A stretch of 64,000 bases of DNA from Paracidovorax valerianellae (GTDB lineage Bacteria; Pseudomonadota; Gammaproteobacteria; Burkholderiales; Burkholderiaceae_C). The notes below the pieces were generated by a model, which did no database searches, was not told the origin of the DNA, and saw only the letters and a list, made by a program, of their open reading frames with translations. Positions 16,272 to 25,334 of this stretch are shown piece after piece. Numbering within the stretch: position 1 is the stretch's first letter; every line of letters starts with the position of its first letter. Position numbers and translations under genes: made by a program. The stretch is taken from the NCBI RefSeq assembly GCF_900102625.1, contig NZ_FMZC01000002.1, positions 1 through 64,000 on the forward strand, given 5' to 3'.

Positions 16272-18437
16272 ATGCAACGACACGCCCTTCTCGCAATGCC
16301 CCGTTTCGCTCCCACCCCGCTCGCCCGCCTGGTCCGCCATTGCGTGGGCGCTGGTCTGCTCGTCGCCGCTGCCGGCGTCAGCGCGCAGACCGCTGCCAAA
16401 ACCGCGCTCGATGAAGTGGTCGTGTCCGATCAGGCGGAAGCCATCGGCGGCCTGCAGAAGACCTATTCGGGCGGGCAGTTCGCGCGCGGCGGCAACCTGG
16501 GCATTCTGGGCAACACCGATCTGATGAACGTGCCGTTCAGCACGACCAACTACACGTCGGAGCTGATCGACAACCAGCAGGCACTGAGCGTGGCCGACTT
16601 GGTGATGAACGATGCCTCCGTGCGCACACTCACCTCGCGTGGCGGCTTCGGCGACGACTTCCAGATCCGCGGCTTCACGGTGTCCAACAGCGACATCAGC
16701 ATGAACGGCCTGTTCGGCCTCGCGCCCTCCACGCGCATTCCGCTGGAAATGGTCGAACGCGTCGAAGTGCTCAAGGGCCCTGGCGCGCTGACCAATGGCG
16801 TGGGCCCCAGCGGCAGTGTCGGCGGCAGCATCAACGTGGTCACCAAGCGCGCGGCCGACGTACCGCTCACGCGCCTGACCACCACCTACATGGGCAAGGC
16901 GCAACTGGGCACGCACCTGGACGTGGGCCGCCGCTTCGGCGAAGACAACCAGTGGGGCGTGCGCGTCAACGGCCTGGTGCGCGGCGGCGAGGGCAACATC
17001 GACGGCGGCAAGCAGAACCTGGGCCTGGGCTCCATCGGCCTCGACTACGTCGGCGCCCGCACACGCTGGTCGCTCGACGCCTTCGCCACGCGCGGCGAAA
17101 CCAAGGAATTCCGCCCGCAGATCAACTTCGCCGGCACGGCAGCGACCGTTCCGGCAGTGCCCGACGCACGGCTCAACTTCTACCCCGGCACCAAGCTGCA
17201 GGACAACGTCAAGACCGTCATGTCGCGCGTCGAGCACGACCTGAACGACCGCACCACCGTGTACGGCAGCGTGGGCTACATGGACATGGACTACGAGCAG
17301 ACCTTCCCCAGCGGCCGGCCCGATTCGCTGGGCAATTTCAATGTGTCCAATGCCTACTACGACCAGTACACGAAATCCAAGGCGGCCGACATCGGACTGC
17401 GCACGCGGTTCAACACGGGCGGCATCAAGCACACGCTCGCCATCGGCGCGAACTACCTGAACCAGGAAACGGGCTACTTCTACGCCACCTCAGCCACCAG
17501 CCGGCCCTCCAACCTGTACAACCCCTCTCCCCTGCCCGCGATGACCGTGGCCCGCGGAGAGCCCGGAAAGAGCTCGGTCACCGACCAGTCCAGCCTGGCG
17601 CTGGCCGACACCATGGCCTTCCTCGACGACCGCCTGCTGGTCACGCTGGGCCTGCGCCACCAGACCATGGAGCAGGAAAACTTCACGCCCACGACGGGCG
17701 TGTCCAGCAGCCACTACAAAAAGAATGCCGTGACGCCGCTGGCCGGCCTGGTGTTCAAGCCGGCCAGGAACGTCTCGGTGTACACCAACTACACCGCCGG
17801 CTTGACCCGCGGCGCCACCGCGGGCGTCACCACCGCCAACGCCGGCGAAACCTTCGCGCCGCAAAAGTCCAAGCAGCACGAAGTGGGCGTGAAAGTAGAC
17901 TGGGGCCAGCTGACGACGCAAGCCGCCATCTACCAGATCAAGAAGCCCGGCGCGGTCACCGACCCGGTCACCAACGTCTACAGCTTCGGCGGCGAGCAGC
18001 GCAACCGCGGCCTGGAACTGACGGCCTACGGCGAAGTCCAGCACGGCCTGCGCCTGATGGCCAGCGCCGCGTTCAACGACGCCAAGCTCACGCGCACCGC
18101 AGGCGGCGTGAACCAGGGCAACAACGCCGCCGGCGTGCCGGACCGCACCTTCAACCTGGGCCTCGATTGGGACACGCCCTTCGTGCAGGGCCTGAGCTTC
18201 AACGGCCGAGTCATCCACACCTCCCCGGTTTACGCCGACGCCGCCAACCGCCTGCGCGTGGCCAACTGGACGCGCCTGGACATCGGCGCCCGCTACGCCA
18301 CCAAGGTCTCCGGCAAACCCGTGGTCCTGCGCGCCAGCCTGGAAAACGCGTTCGACAAGAACTACTGGGTGGTCAGCAACTACGTGACCGTGGGCGCGCC
18401 GCGCACTTTGATGCTGTCGGCGGCTGTGGATTTCTGA
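16272..18437 (+). CDS. TonB-dependent siderophore receptor
   Basis: About 721 residues. A signal peptide (MQRHALLAMPRFAP...GVSAQ) is followed by a plug domain (DDFQIRGF, VERVEVLKGPGALTNGVGPSGSVGGSINVVTKR) and a 22-strand barrel pattern ending ENAFDKNYWV...LMLSAAVDF with terminal Phe. This is the FhuA/FpvA-like class of outer-membrane ferric siderophore receptors powered by TonB-ExbBD. The start at 16272 is chosen because it gives a clean signal peptide; an ATG 30 bases upstream is possible. No regulator or synthesis gene is adjacent, so it may take up a foreign siderophore. It ends only 5 bp from the convergent small gene. Confidence 0.93.
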   Translation: MQRHALLAMPRFAPTPLARLVRHCVGAGLLVAAAGVSAQTAAKTALDEVVVSDQAEAIGGLQKTYSGGQFARGGNLGILGNTDLMNVPFSTTNYTSELIDNQQALSVADLVMNDASVRTLTSRGGFGDDFQIRGFTVSNSDISMNGLFGLAPSTRIPLEMVERVEVLKGPGALTNGVGPSGSVGGSINVVTKRAADVPLTRLTTTYMGKAQLGTHLDVGRRFGEDNQWGVRVNGLVRGGEGNIDGGKQNLGLGSIGLDYVGARTRWSLDAFATRGETKEFRPQINFAGTAATVPAVPDARLNFYPGTKLQDNVKTVMSRVEHDLNDRTTVYGSVGYMDMDYEQTFPSGRPDSLGNFNVSNAYYDQYTKSKAADIGLRTRFNTGGIKHTLAIGANYLNQETGYFYATSATSRPSNLYNPSPLPAMTVARGEPGKSSVTDQSSLALADTMAFLDDRLLVTLGLRHQTMEQENFTPTTGVSSSHYKKNAVTPLAGLVFKPARNVSVYTNYTAGLTRGATAGVTTANAGETFAPQKSKQHEVGVKVDWGQLTTQAAIYQIKKPGAVTDPVTNVYSFGGEQRNRGLELTAYGEVQHGLRLMASAAFNDAKLTRTAGGVNQGNNAAGVPDRTFNLGLDWDTPFVQGLSFNGRVIHTSPVYADAANRLRVANWTRLDIGARYATKVSGKPVVLRASLENAFDKNYWVVSNYVTVGAPRTLMLSAAVDF

Positions 18438-18442
18438 GGAAG

Positions 18443-18886
18443 CTACCGGCCGGTGATTTCAGGGCGCCGGCAAGTCGCCGGGCCAGCCTCATGGCTTGAC
18501 GGCTTTTGAACCCGGGGCACTGCTGGAGGACGCAGAAGCTCCTCCAGTTTTTCCCGTATCGCTTCCGGCTTGCGTTCACTGCGGTTGATGGCTTCGCAAC
18601 TCCCAAAGTCCGTTTCCACCGAAGGGTTGGCGAACCGTGAATAGTGCAGCGTCTCGCAGTCGCACCGCAAGCGGGCTTTCAGGGCTTTCGTTCGCTGGTG
18701 CCGCACTTCGGCCATCCAGCATGCGTCGGCGCAGCCGCAAGAGCGATAGTCGAGAACTTCTCCCGCGTGGGGCCAGTCGAGCGAAGAGGTGCCGCTTCCA
18801 CCGGCATAGGCGGTTACATCGGCTGCGACAAAACAAGCACTGAGAATGCTTGCCAGGAAACACTTCGCAAAGCCCGTCGTTTTCAT
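18443..18886 (-). CDS. Small exported protein of unknown function
   Basis: 147 residues beginning MKTTGFAKCFLASILSACFVAADVTAYAGG, a plausible Sec signal peptide. The mature part is short and charged, with a cluster of cysteines (YRSCGCADACW, CDCETLHY, GSCEA) that could form disulfides in the periplasm. No family is recognised. It follows the LRR-Fic effector on the same strand after 60 bp and could be co-transcribed from the HrpX promoter. That would make it a candidate secreted virulence factor, but this is inference only. Confidence 0.55.
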   Translation of the reverse strand: MKTTGFAKCFLASILSACFVAADVTAYAGGSGTSSLDWPHAGEVLDYRSCGCADACWMAEVRHQRTKALKARLRCDCETLHYSRFANPSVETDFGSCEAINRSERKPEAIREKLEELLRPPAVPRVQKPSSHEAGPATCRRPEITGR

Positions 18887-18946
18887 GGGCAGCAGTGACT
18901 CAATTCACACAAGACTAGATGCGTTGCACCCCTGAAAACAGCGATT

Positions 18947-20764
18947 TCAACGCTTGGAAGGTTTTAATCCCACCTGTTTTTCATAAATCTCGACGGTTTT
19001 TGTGATGCCCTCGACTGTCCAGGCCAAAGCATCGTCGGGACCGTTTGGATTGCGTCCGCTGGAATACACGATGATGGGACGTTGCGGGCTGTTGACGGGC
19101 GGAAGACCGTAGCTCATCAGCACCCAATCACCCGCCAGTCTCGCTGTGCGGCCGTTGGCGTCAGGAAACGGATGGATGCTGATCAGTCGCTGGACCGTCG
19201 CGGCGGCTAATTCAGCCGGACTCATTCTGCCTTGATCCACTTGAGCAGATGCATGTTCAAACCATTCATCGAAGTGCGCCATCTCTGCCCCCACTTCTCG
19301 CTCATCCACTACGGCAGCTGCAGAGGTGCCCTGGGGGAAACCGGTCGGTTGCCTGCGAAACTCCCCAAAGCGAGCGCCAAATTTTTCAAAGGCATCGGGG
19401 TCATTGAAAGGCATGGTGCCCTTGCCCAGCAACGCATTCAGGCGCTTGAGATGTTCGGTATCGAGCGGGTGATTTTGCCCTATCCAGTCCTTCATCTGAT
19501 GATCAGCGGCCTTCCAATTACGCCCTGCCAATGGCGTTGACTTCGCGGTATTGGAGAGACCCGCCCGTCCTTGATCCACTTCCAGCCGAGCGGCCTCTGC
19601 TCTTTCTGCGGTCCTGGCGCTACCGGTCTCGATCAGCTTTTGGATCGTTCCCCATTGTTTTTGCACGTGCTTGAGCTTGGCTTCCTGCTCTTTACGCACC
19701 TGCGGACTGATGGGTTGATTTAAAACCAGGTCCATCAGCCGGATTTGTGTGCCTCGTGTGCCAACATGCACCTTTTTAAAGTCGAGGCCTGACGGAAGCT
19801 GCTGCATATCTATGTTGTCAGCCAAATTCAAAGCCCTCAACTTCGGCAGACGTCCAATGCCGTCGGGAATATTGGAGAGTGAGCAACCTTTTAATTCCAG
19901 ATGCTCGATATTCGTGCCCTCCGCAAATATTTCTGGCAAGTGACGGAGCCCTGGATTATCAGAGAGGTCGATTTGCCTGATTTTTGGGCCCATCCCGCCT
20001 TCTGGCAAAACCACCAAATTACAACGGCTGGCCTCGATCACCTCGAATTTTTTCAAATCTGCCATCGATGCAGGGAGTTCGGTCAATTGGCCGTTATTTT
20101 TAATCTCCAGCATGACCAACTCACCCGCCTGACCGATATTTTCCGGCAACTCATGCAGGTCACAATCGTTTGCCTGGATGCGAGCCAATGCGGGGGCGTA
20201 CGCCAGATCGGGCGGCAAATTTTTGAGTGAAGGGTTGCCATTCACAATGAGATTTCCCAAATGTGGCAGCAAGAAAAGCCCATCCGGAAGGCTGTTCAGA
20301 TGTTTCCCTTCCAAGTCTAGAACGAAGGACTCCTGCTCGTGGGCCTTGAGAATTTTGGTTTTTACCGACTGGGGACCTGCCCAATTCGTCAAAAAATCCT
20401 CGAGCAACTCCCTTTGCTCGCTCTTGCTCTGCGGCAGTACTGGCCTGATTTCCGATCTGACCGCCTGCCCTCTTATCGAAGGAGACATCATCAGGCTGGA
20501 ACCAGGTTCTGACACGACCCGCTCAGCAATTTCACTCAGCCTTTGCCTATCCAGCGCAGGTCCCCGGGGTTGGAATGCAAACGCTTGCCTTGGCGCAGAC
20601 GACCTTGAACTCGATGAACTGCCGTCGGCGCGAGGGGGCAAATCAGCCGGTCGGTTGAGTGCAGAGCGATGCCTCAAGGGCGGGCGATGAGTACTCGTAC
20701 CCTCTCCCGAAGTCGTCGCAGATTGAGTGCGACGTGATGACGAATCAATGGGTGATGACTTCAT
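18947..20764 (-). CDS. LRR-Fic type III effector (AvrAC/XopAC-like)
   Basis: 605 residues. Residues 1-105 are Ser/Thr/Pro/Arg-rich and disordered, typical of a type III secretion signal. Residues about 146-330 are leucine-rich repeats (LPDGLFLLPHLGNL, LPENIGQAGELVMLEI, LPASMADLKKFEVI and so on). The C-terminal Fic domain has a flap-like segment (TGFPQGTSAAAV) and the catalytic motif HPFPDANGRTAR, with His531 as the catalytic base. LRR plus Fic is the architecture of Xanthomonas AvrAC, which attaches UMP to plant immune kinases. Here the usual Gly of HPFx(D/E)GN is Ala. I see no inhibitory (S/T)xxxE(G/N) helix. The upstream PIP box makes HrpX-controlled secretion very likely; substrate and nucleotide are inferred. 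Confidence 0.9.
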   Translation of the reverse strand: MKSSPIDSSSRRTQSATTSGEGTSTHRPPLRHRSALNRPADLPPRADGSSSSSRSSAPRQAFAFQPRGPALDRQRLSEIAERVVSEPGSSLMMSPSIRGQAVRSEIRPVLPQSKSEQRELLEDFLTNWAGPQSVKTKILKAHEQESFVLDLEGKHLNSLPDGLFLLPHLGNLIVNGNPSLKNLPPDLAYAPALARIQANDCDLHELPENIGQAGELVMLEIKNNGQLTELPASMADLKKFEVIEASRCNLVVLPEGGMGPKIRQIDLSDNPGLRHLPEIFAEGTNIEHLELKGCSLSNIPDGIGRLPKLRALNLADNIDMQQLPSGLDFKKVHVGTRGTQIRLMDLVLNQPISPQVRKEQEAKLKHVQKQWGTIQKLIETGSARTAERAEAARLEVDQGRAGLSNTAKSTPLAGRNWKAADHQMKDWIGQNHPLDTEHLKRLNALLGKGTMPFNDPDAFEKFGARFGEFRRQPTGFPQGTSAAAVVDEREVGAEMAHFDEWFEHASAQVDQGRMSPAELAAATVQRLISIHPFPDANGRTARLAGDWVLMSYGLPPVNSPQRPIIVYSSGRNPNGPDDALAWTVEGITKTVEIYEKQVGLKPSKR

Positions 20765-20791
20765 GGGATTTCCACTGCAATTTCTTGAAGC

Positions 20792-20852
20792 ATCTTAAAA
20801 ATGACAAAGCGGACTGACCCATCCGACACGAAGCAATCATTCGACTAACGAA
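20792..20852 (-). promoter_or_regulatory. HrpX-type promoter: PIP box plus -10 of the LRR-Fic effector
   Basis: On the minus strand the sequence is TTCGT (20852-20848), 15 bases, TTCGT (20832-20828), 30 bases, then TAAGAT (20797-20792). This matches the plant-inducible-promoter consensus TTCGB-N15-TTCGB followed 30-32 bases later by YANNNT, which HrpX/HrpB-type activators bind. The effector start codon is 28 bp downstream of the -10. The remainder of the 313-bp gap to the bacterioferritin gene shows no other feature. Confidence 0.88.
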
Positions 20853-21077
20853 CATCGCTCTGCAGATAAAACGATCCAAATAAAATTGGCGATTTATAAA
20901 ACGGTGGGTACGCACGTTCATTAATCGGATTAATAACCGTGCTGGAGCCCTCAAAGAACCGCTCCCAACGCGAACGCTTCTGATCCCGGTACGCATGCAG
21001 AGCGCCATGCCGGGGGCTTTCCCTGCGGGGGTGCTGCCGGCCGCGCGATACTCGCGCCCTGATTCCAAGGAAAAAAC

Positions 21078-21554
21078 ATGCAGGGAAACCCACAGGTCAT
21101 CGACTATTTCAAAGACCTGCTGCGCGGCGAGCTGGCTGCGCGCGACCAGTACTTCATCCATTCGCGGCTCTACGAAGACCAGGGCTTCATCAAGCTCTAC
21201 ACGCGAATCGATCATGAAATGCAGGAAGAGACCCAGCACGCCGACGCGCTGCTGCGCCGCATCCTCTTCCTGGGCGGCATGCCCGACATGCGCCCCAAGG
21301 AGTTCACGCCCGGCACCACCGTGCCCGAGATGCTGCGCAAGGACCTCGCCACCGAGTACGAAGTGCGGGCCGCCTTGCAAAACGGCATGGCGCTGTGCGA
21401 AAGCGTGCGCGATTACGTGAGCCGCGACCTTCTGCTGGCCCAGTTGCGCGACACGGAAGAAGACCACGCCTATTGGCTGGAGAAGCAGATTGGCCTGATC
21501 GACAAGGTCGGCCTGCAGAACTACCTGCAGACGCAATCGGCTTCCGCGGACTGA
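21078..21554 (+). CDS. bfr: Bacterioferritin-type iron storage protein lacking the haem-ligand Met
   Basis: 158 residues, the normal Bfr length, ending [14 protein letters not shown] as in Escherichia coli Bfr. Ferroxidase ligands are all present: Glu in [11 protein letters not shown], Glu and His in EETQHAD, Glu in LATEYEVR, and Glu/His in [10 protein letters not shown]. The position of the haem-ligating Met52 (DEMKHAD in E. coli) is Thr here (EETQHAD). The subunit would therefore oxidise and store iron but probably not bind haem, like the alpha-type subunits of other Gram-negatives. The Shine-Dalgarno AAGGA lies just upstream. It converges with a LysR gene across repeat copy D. Confidence 0.93.
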   Translation: MQGNPQVIDYFKDLLRGELAARDQYFIHSRLYEDQGFIKLYTRIDHEMQEETQHADALLRRILFLGGMPDMRPKEFTPGTTVPEMLRKDLATEYEVRAALQNGMALCESVRDYVSRDLLLAQLRDTEEDHAYWLEKQIGLIDKVGLQNYLQTQSASAD

Positions 21555-21624
21555 CCCAACCCTCGGCCGGTTTCGGCACGGCGTGCATACCAGGGCGGCG
21601 TGCACGCCATTTCGAGCCTTTTAG

Positions 21625-21675
21625 CCCTCCACCGCCGTATTCATTGCGCCGGCAGCTATTAATTCAATAGCAAAT
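21625..21675. repeat. Palindromic chromosomal repeat, copy D
   Basis: CCTCC arm, an internal segment in inverted orientation relative to copies F and G (the GCAATGAATACGGCGG element reads on the opposite strand), and the CTATTAATTCAATAGCA palindrome. It lies between the convergent bacterioferritin and LysR genes and encodes the last residues and stop of the LysR gene. Confidence 0.8.
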
Positions 21676-22636
21676 CATCTTTGCCAAGTGTTTTCGCGGG
21701 CCCATTCCCTTCCCTGGCCTGAAGCGCTTGCACGAAGGCCATGAAGCGCACCAACGCCGGGCTGGCTGACGCCGCGTTCCACACCAGCCGGGTTTCGCAC
21801 TCGGGCAGCGCGGGCCCTTGCCGGCGCGGTGGGGCGACCTCGCGGTAGACCACGCCGGGGCGCTGGAACTGCATGACGCTTTGCGGCACGAAGGCCAGGC
21901 CGAGACCGGCGGCCACCAGGTTGACGATGGTCTGCATCTGGATGGCCTCTTGCGCCACCTGCGGGGAGTGCCCGGCTGCGTGATAGAGCGCAAAAATCGC
22001 GTCGTACACCGAGGGCAGGATGCGGCGCGGGAAGATCACCACCGGCTCGGCCAGCACGGCGGGCAATGGTGGGGCGTCGGCATGCAACGCCAGCGGATGC
22101 GCCGATGGCAGCGCCAGCACCAGCGGCTCGCGCGCCACCCGCAGGCCGGCCAAGCCAGGCGGCGCAAACTGCGGCGAATGCAGCAGCAGGCCGGCGTCGA
22201 TCTCGCCACGCTCGAGCCACTGCAACTGCACATCGCCCGTGGCCTCGACAAGTTCGAGCGCCACCTGGGGGCATTCGCTGCGAAAGGCACGCACCCAGGC
22301 CGGCAATTGCTCGAAGCCCACGGTGGAGACAAAGGCCAGCCGGATGCGCCCGACCTCGCCCTGGGCTGCGGCCCGCGCCCGCGCCGGCAGGGCCTGCGCG
22401 CGGGCCAGCACGTCGCGCACGTCGGGCAGCAGGGCTTCACCCGCCGGAGTGAGCGCGACCCGGCGGCGCGTGCGGTCGAACAGCAGCAGGCCCAAAGTGC
22501 GCTCCAGCTGGGCGATCGCCTGGGTCAGCGGCGGCTGGGTCATGTGCAGGCGCTGTGCGGCGCGGCCGAAGTGCAGCTCTTCGGCCACGGCCAGAAACTG
22601 GCGCCATACGCGCAACTCGATGGAGGCCTCATTCAT
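21659..22636 (-). CDS. LysR-family transcriptional regulator, C-terminus made by repeat copy D
   Basis: 325 residues. N-terminal helix-turn-helix ([27 protein letters not shown]), then an effector-binding domain like that of the CatR/BenM/AlsR group ([29 protein letters not shown]). It is divergent from ilvD with 152 bp between start codons, so control of dihydroxyacid dehydratase or an unseen target is plausible. The final residues (DDLLLN) and stop codon come from the palindromic repeat, so the original C-terminus was probably replaced. Function is likely unaffected because this end is variable in LysR proteins. Confidence 0.88.
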   Translation of the reverse strand: MNEASIELRVWRQFLAVAEELHFGRAAQRLHMTQPPLTQAIAQLERTLGLLLFDRTRRRVALTPAGEALLPDVRDVLARAQALPARARAAAQGEVGRIRLAFVSTVGFEQLPAWVRAFRSECPQVALELVEATGDVQLQWLERGEIDAGLLLHSPQFAPPGLAGLRVAREPLVLALPSAHPLALHADAPPLPAVLAEPVVIFPRRILPSVYDAIFALYHAAGHSPQVAQEAIQMQTIVNLVAAGLGLAFVPQSVMQFQRPGVVYREVAPPRRQGPALPECETRLVWNAASASPALVRFMAFVQALQAREGNGPAKTLGKDDLLLN

Positions 22637-22649
22637 ATGCCAAGCATAT
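22635..22649. promoter_or_regulatory. Candidate LysR box between the LysR gene and ilvD
   Basis: ATATGC-CAA-GCATAT is a perfect palindrome containing T-N11-A, the general LysR recognition pattern. It overlaps the start codon of the LysR gene, so it could serve autoregulation. Position on the ilvD side is also close enough (140 bp) for divergent control. Identified by symmetry only. Confidence 0.4.
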
Positions 22650-22788
22650 CAATGGCGCCTTGAAAACGGATTGGAACCAATCAATCAAACAGCGCATACT
22701 CCGCGCTGCCCCAAAGTCCACCGGCCTGCTCCCATCTGCGGATGCCGGCCCGGCGGACGCAAAAATTTCCTCCCACGAAGGACGCTCC

Positions 22789-24483
22789 ATGGAAAACAAA
22801 CCCCTGCAGATCAACCGCCGCAGCGCCAACATCACCGAAGGCAAATCGCGCGCGCCCAACCGGTCCATGTACTACGCCATGGGCTACGAAGAGGGCGATT
22901 TCAAGAAGCCGATGGTGGGCGTGGCGAACGGGCACAGCACCATCACGCCGTGCAACTCCGGCCTGCAGAAGCTGGCGGACGCGGCCATCCAGGGGATCGA
23001 AGAGGCCGGCGGCAACGCCCAGGTGTTCGGCACGCCGACCATCAGCGACGGCATGGCCATGGGCACCGAAGGCATGAAGTACAGCCTGGTGAGCCGCGAG
23101 GTCATCAGCGACTGCATCGAGACCTGCGTGCAGGGTCAGTGGATGGACGGCGTGCTCGTCGTGGGCGGCTGCGACAAGAACATGCCCGGCGGCCTGATGG
23201 GCATGCTGCGCGCCAACGTGCCGGCCATCTACGTGTACGGCGGCACCATCCTGCCGGGGCGCTACAAGGGCCAGGACCTGAACATCGTGAGCGTGTTCGA
23301 GGCCGTGGGCCAGAACGCCGCAGGCAACCTGAGCGATTTCGACCTGAAGGAAATCGAAAAGCGCGCCATTCCCGGCACCGGCTCGTGCGGAGGCATGTAC
23401 ACGGCCAACACGATGTCGAGTTCATTCGAGGCGCTGGGCATCAGCCTGCCCTACTCCAGCACCATGGCGAACCCGCACGACGAGAAGCAGAACTCGGCCA
23501 AGGAGTCGGCCAAGGTGCTGATCGAGGCGATCAAGAAAGACATTCGCCCGCTCGACATCGTGACCAAGAAATCGATCGAGAACGCGGTGGCGGTGATCAT
23601 GGCCACGGGCGGCTCGACCAATGCCGTGCTGCACTTCCTGGCGATCGCGCATGCGGCCGGCGTGGACTGGACCATCGACGACTTCGAGCGCATCCGCCAG
23701 AAGACGCCCGTGCTGTGCGACCTGAAGCCCAGCGGCAAATACCTGGCGGTGGACCTGCACCAGGCCGGCGGCATTCCGCAGGTCATGAAGGTGCTGCTGA
23801 ACGCCGGCCTGCTGCATGGCGACTGCCTGACCATCGAAGGCAAAACCATCGCCGAGGTGCTGAAGGACGTGCCGGACGTGCCCCGTGCCGACCAGGACGT
23901 GATCCGCCCCATCGACCAGCCCATGTACGCACAAGGCCACCTCGCGATCCTGAAAGGCAACCTGAGCCCCGAAGGCGCCGTGGCCAAGATCACCGGTCTG
24001 AAGAACCCCGTGATCACCGGGCCAGCGCGCGTGTTCGACGACGAACAGTCGGCGCTCCAGGCCATTCTGGACGGCAAGATCGTTGCGGGTGACGTGATGG
24101 TGCTGCGCTACCTGGGCCCCAAGGGCGGCCCCGGCATGCCCGAGATGCTGGCACCCACCGGCGCGCTGATCGGCGCGGGCCTGGGCGAGAGCGTGGGCCT
24201 CATCACCGATGGACGCTTTTCCGGCGGCACCTGGGGCATGGTGGTGGGCCACGTGGCGCCTGAGGCAGCGGCGGGCGGCACCATCGCCTTCGTGAACGAG
24301 GGCGACTCGATCACCATCGACGCCCACACGCTGCGCCTGGAACTGAACGTGCCTGAGGCCGAGCTGGCCCGCCGCCGCGAAGGCTGGACGCCCCCTGCCC
24401 CGCGCTACACGCGCGGCGTGCAGGCCAAGTTCGCCTTCAATGCCGCCAGCGCCAGCAAGGGCGCGGTGCTGGACGCGTATTGA
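22789..24483 (+). CDS. ilvD: Dihydroxyacid dehydratase
   Basis: 564 residues. IlvD removes water from 2,3-dihydroxy-isovalerate or -methylvalerate in valine, isoleucine and pantothenate synthesis. Iron-sulfur cysteines are seen in [16 protein letters not shown] and [14 protein letters not shown], and the C-terminal GRFSGGTWG motif is intact. The ATG at 22789 follows a GAAGGA Shine-Dalgarno, and the longer upstream frame has no family similarity. A strong rho-independent terminator follows, so it is monocistronic. Confidence 0.96.
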   Translation: MENKPLQINRRSANITEGKSRAPNRSMYYAMGYEEGDFKKPMVGVANGHSTITPCNSGLQKLADAAIQGIEEAGGNAQVFGTPTISDGMAMGTEGMKYSLVSREVISDCIETCVQGQWMDGVLVVGGCDKNMPGGLMGMLRANVPAIYVYGGTILPGRYKGQDLNIVSVFEAVGQNAAGNLSDFDLKEIEKRAIPGTGSCGGMYTANTMSSSFEALGISLPYSSTMANPHDEKQNSAKESAKVLIEAIKKDIRPLDIVTKKSIENAVAVIMATGGSTNAVLHFLAIAHAAGVDWTIDDFERIRQKTPVLCDLKPSGKYLAVDLHQAGGIPQVMKVLLNAGLLHGDCLTIEGKTIAEVLKDVPDVPRADQDVIRPIDQPMYAQGHLAILKGNLSPEGAVAKITGLKNPVITGPARVFDDEQSALQAILDGKIVAGDVMVLRYLGPKGGPGMPEMLAPTGALIGAGLGESVGLITDGRFSGGTWGMVVGHVAPEAAAGGTIAFVNEGDSITIDAHTLRLELNVPEAELARRREGWTPPAPRYTRGVQAKFAFNAASASKGAVLDAY

Positions 24484-24510
24484 TCCATCGGCAACGAACG
24501 CCTCACGTAA

Positions 24511-24545
24511 AAATGCCCGCAGCCAAATGGCTGCGGGCATTTTTT
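24511..24545 (+). terminator. Rho-independent terminator after ilvD
   Basis: A perfect stem, AATGCCCGCAGCCA paired with TGGCTGCGGGCATT, with a two-base centre and followed by TTTT. It begins 27 bp after the ilvD stop. Confidence 0.92.
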
Positions 24546-24578
24546 ATTCGGGGGATTGGAAAGATCGCGGTGGAAGGA

Positions 24579-24821
24579 TCAACGGCGGTTGCGCGGCTGA
24601 ATGCCCAGGGCTTCTCTTTGCTTGTCGATGCGGTCCTGCTTGCGGCGGTCCATCTTTTCCATGGCCTTGCGCTTGGTATAGCCGCTGGCATCCGCCCACG
24701 TCCACCACACCAGGGCCAGGGCAAAAGGAGAGAGCACCCACCACCAGTTCCACTGGGCCACGGGCCCGATTTCGAGGTATTTGAGCAGCACCAGAAGCAC
24801 TCCCAGACTCAGCGCGTACAT
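24579..24821 (-). CDS. Small Trp-rich membrane protein (TIGR04438-like)
   Basis: 80 residues starting MYALSLGVLLVLLKYLEIGPVAQWNWWWVL. It has two hydrophobic helices rich in tryptophan (WNWWW, ALVWWTWAD) and a basic tail (KRKAMEKMDRRKQDRIDKQREALG). This pattern matches the small Trp-rich protein family of Burkholderiales, of unknown function. The ATG at 24821 is preferred over an upstream start that would add 18 non-conserved residues. It converges with ilvD and is divergent from the cytochrome c gene. Confidence 0.8.
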   Translation of the reverse strand: MYALSLGVLLVLLKYLEIGPVAQWNWWWVLSPFALALVWWTWADASGYTKRKAMEKMDRRKQDRIDKQREALGIQPRNRR

Positions 24822-24928
24822 GGCGATCTCCTGTGCAAAGCCGTCTTTACCTGGCGAGGGGTCAACCCCCGCCACTACAATTTCATTGAGCCGAGATACT
24901 AACCCACAACCCCCACAGGAAACCCCCG

Positions 24929-25234
24929 ATGAAGCGCACCCTGATCACCCTCGCGATGACCCTGTCGGTGGCCGCGCCCGCCCTGGCCGACCAAGCCCTG
25001 GCCACCTCGAAGAACTGCATGGCCTGCCATGCCGTGGACAAGAAACTGGTGGGCCCGTCGTACAAGGATGTCGCGGCCAAGTACGCGGGGCAAAAGGATG
25101 CGGTGGACAAACTGGCCGCCAAGATCATGAAGGGCGGCTCAGGCGCGTGGGGCCCGGTGCCCATGCCGGCCAATGCCCAGGTGAACGATGCCGAAGCGAA
25201 GAAGCTGGCAGCGTGGGTTTTGTCGCTCAAGTGA
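24929..25234 (+). CDS. Periplasmic class I cytochrome c (c551/c8-like)
   Basis: 101 residues: signal peptide [20 protein letters not shown], a single haem site CMACH and the axial Met in PVPMPAN followed by the terminal helix LAAWVLSLK. The size and motif spacing match monohaem cytochrome c551-type electron carriers. It is probably a mobile periplasmic electron donor or acceptor for a respiratory oxidase. A shared terminator follows. Confidence 0.92.
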   Translation: MKRTLITLAMTLSVAAPALADQALATSKNCMACHAVDKKLVGPSYKDVAAKYAGQKDAVDKLAAKIMKGGSGAWGPVPMPANAQVNDAEAKKLAAWVLSLK

Positions 25235-25283
25235 GCGAACCGCGTCCCTCGCACTGAATTGCGCTGAACGGAGGCGCCATTGA

Positions 25284-25322
25284 AAAGGCCGCGCTGCACG
25301 ACGATCGTGCAGCGCGGCCTTT
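25284..25322. terminator. Bidirectional terminator between cytochrome c and the LapA-like gene
   Basis: A perfect 18-bp stem (AAAGGCCGCGCTGCACGA and its complement) around CGA, with A/T-rich ends on both sides. It lies between two convergent genes. Confidence 0.88.
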
Positions 25323-25334
25323 GTGTTTTGGGCG

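Noticed and set aside
18947-20764. Fic domain as inactive because Gly of the motif is Ala
   Set aside because: His531, Asp, Asn and both Arg positions are kept; the change alone does not indicate loss of activity.
20745-21605. 286-codon minus-strand frame over the bacterioferritin gene
   Set aside because: Antisense shadow of bfr that also covers the PIP promoter; no family pattern.
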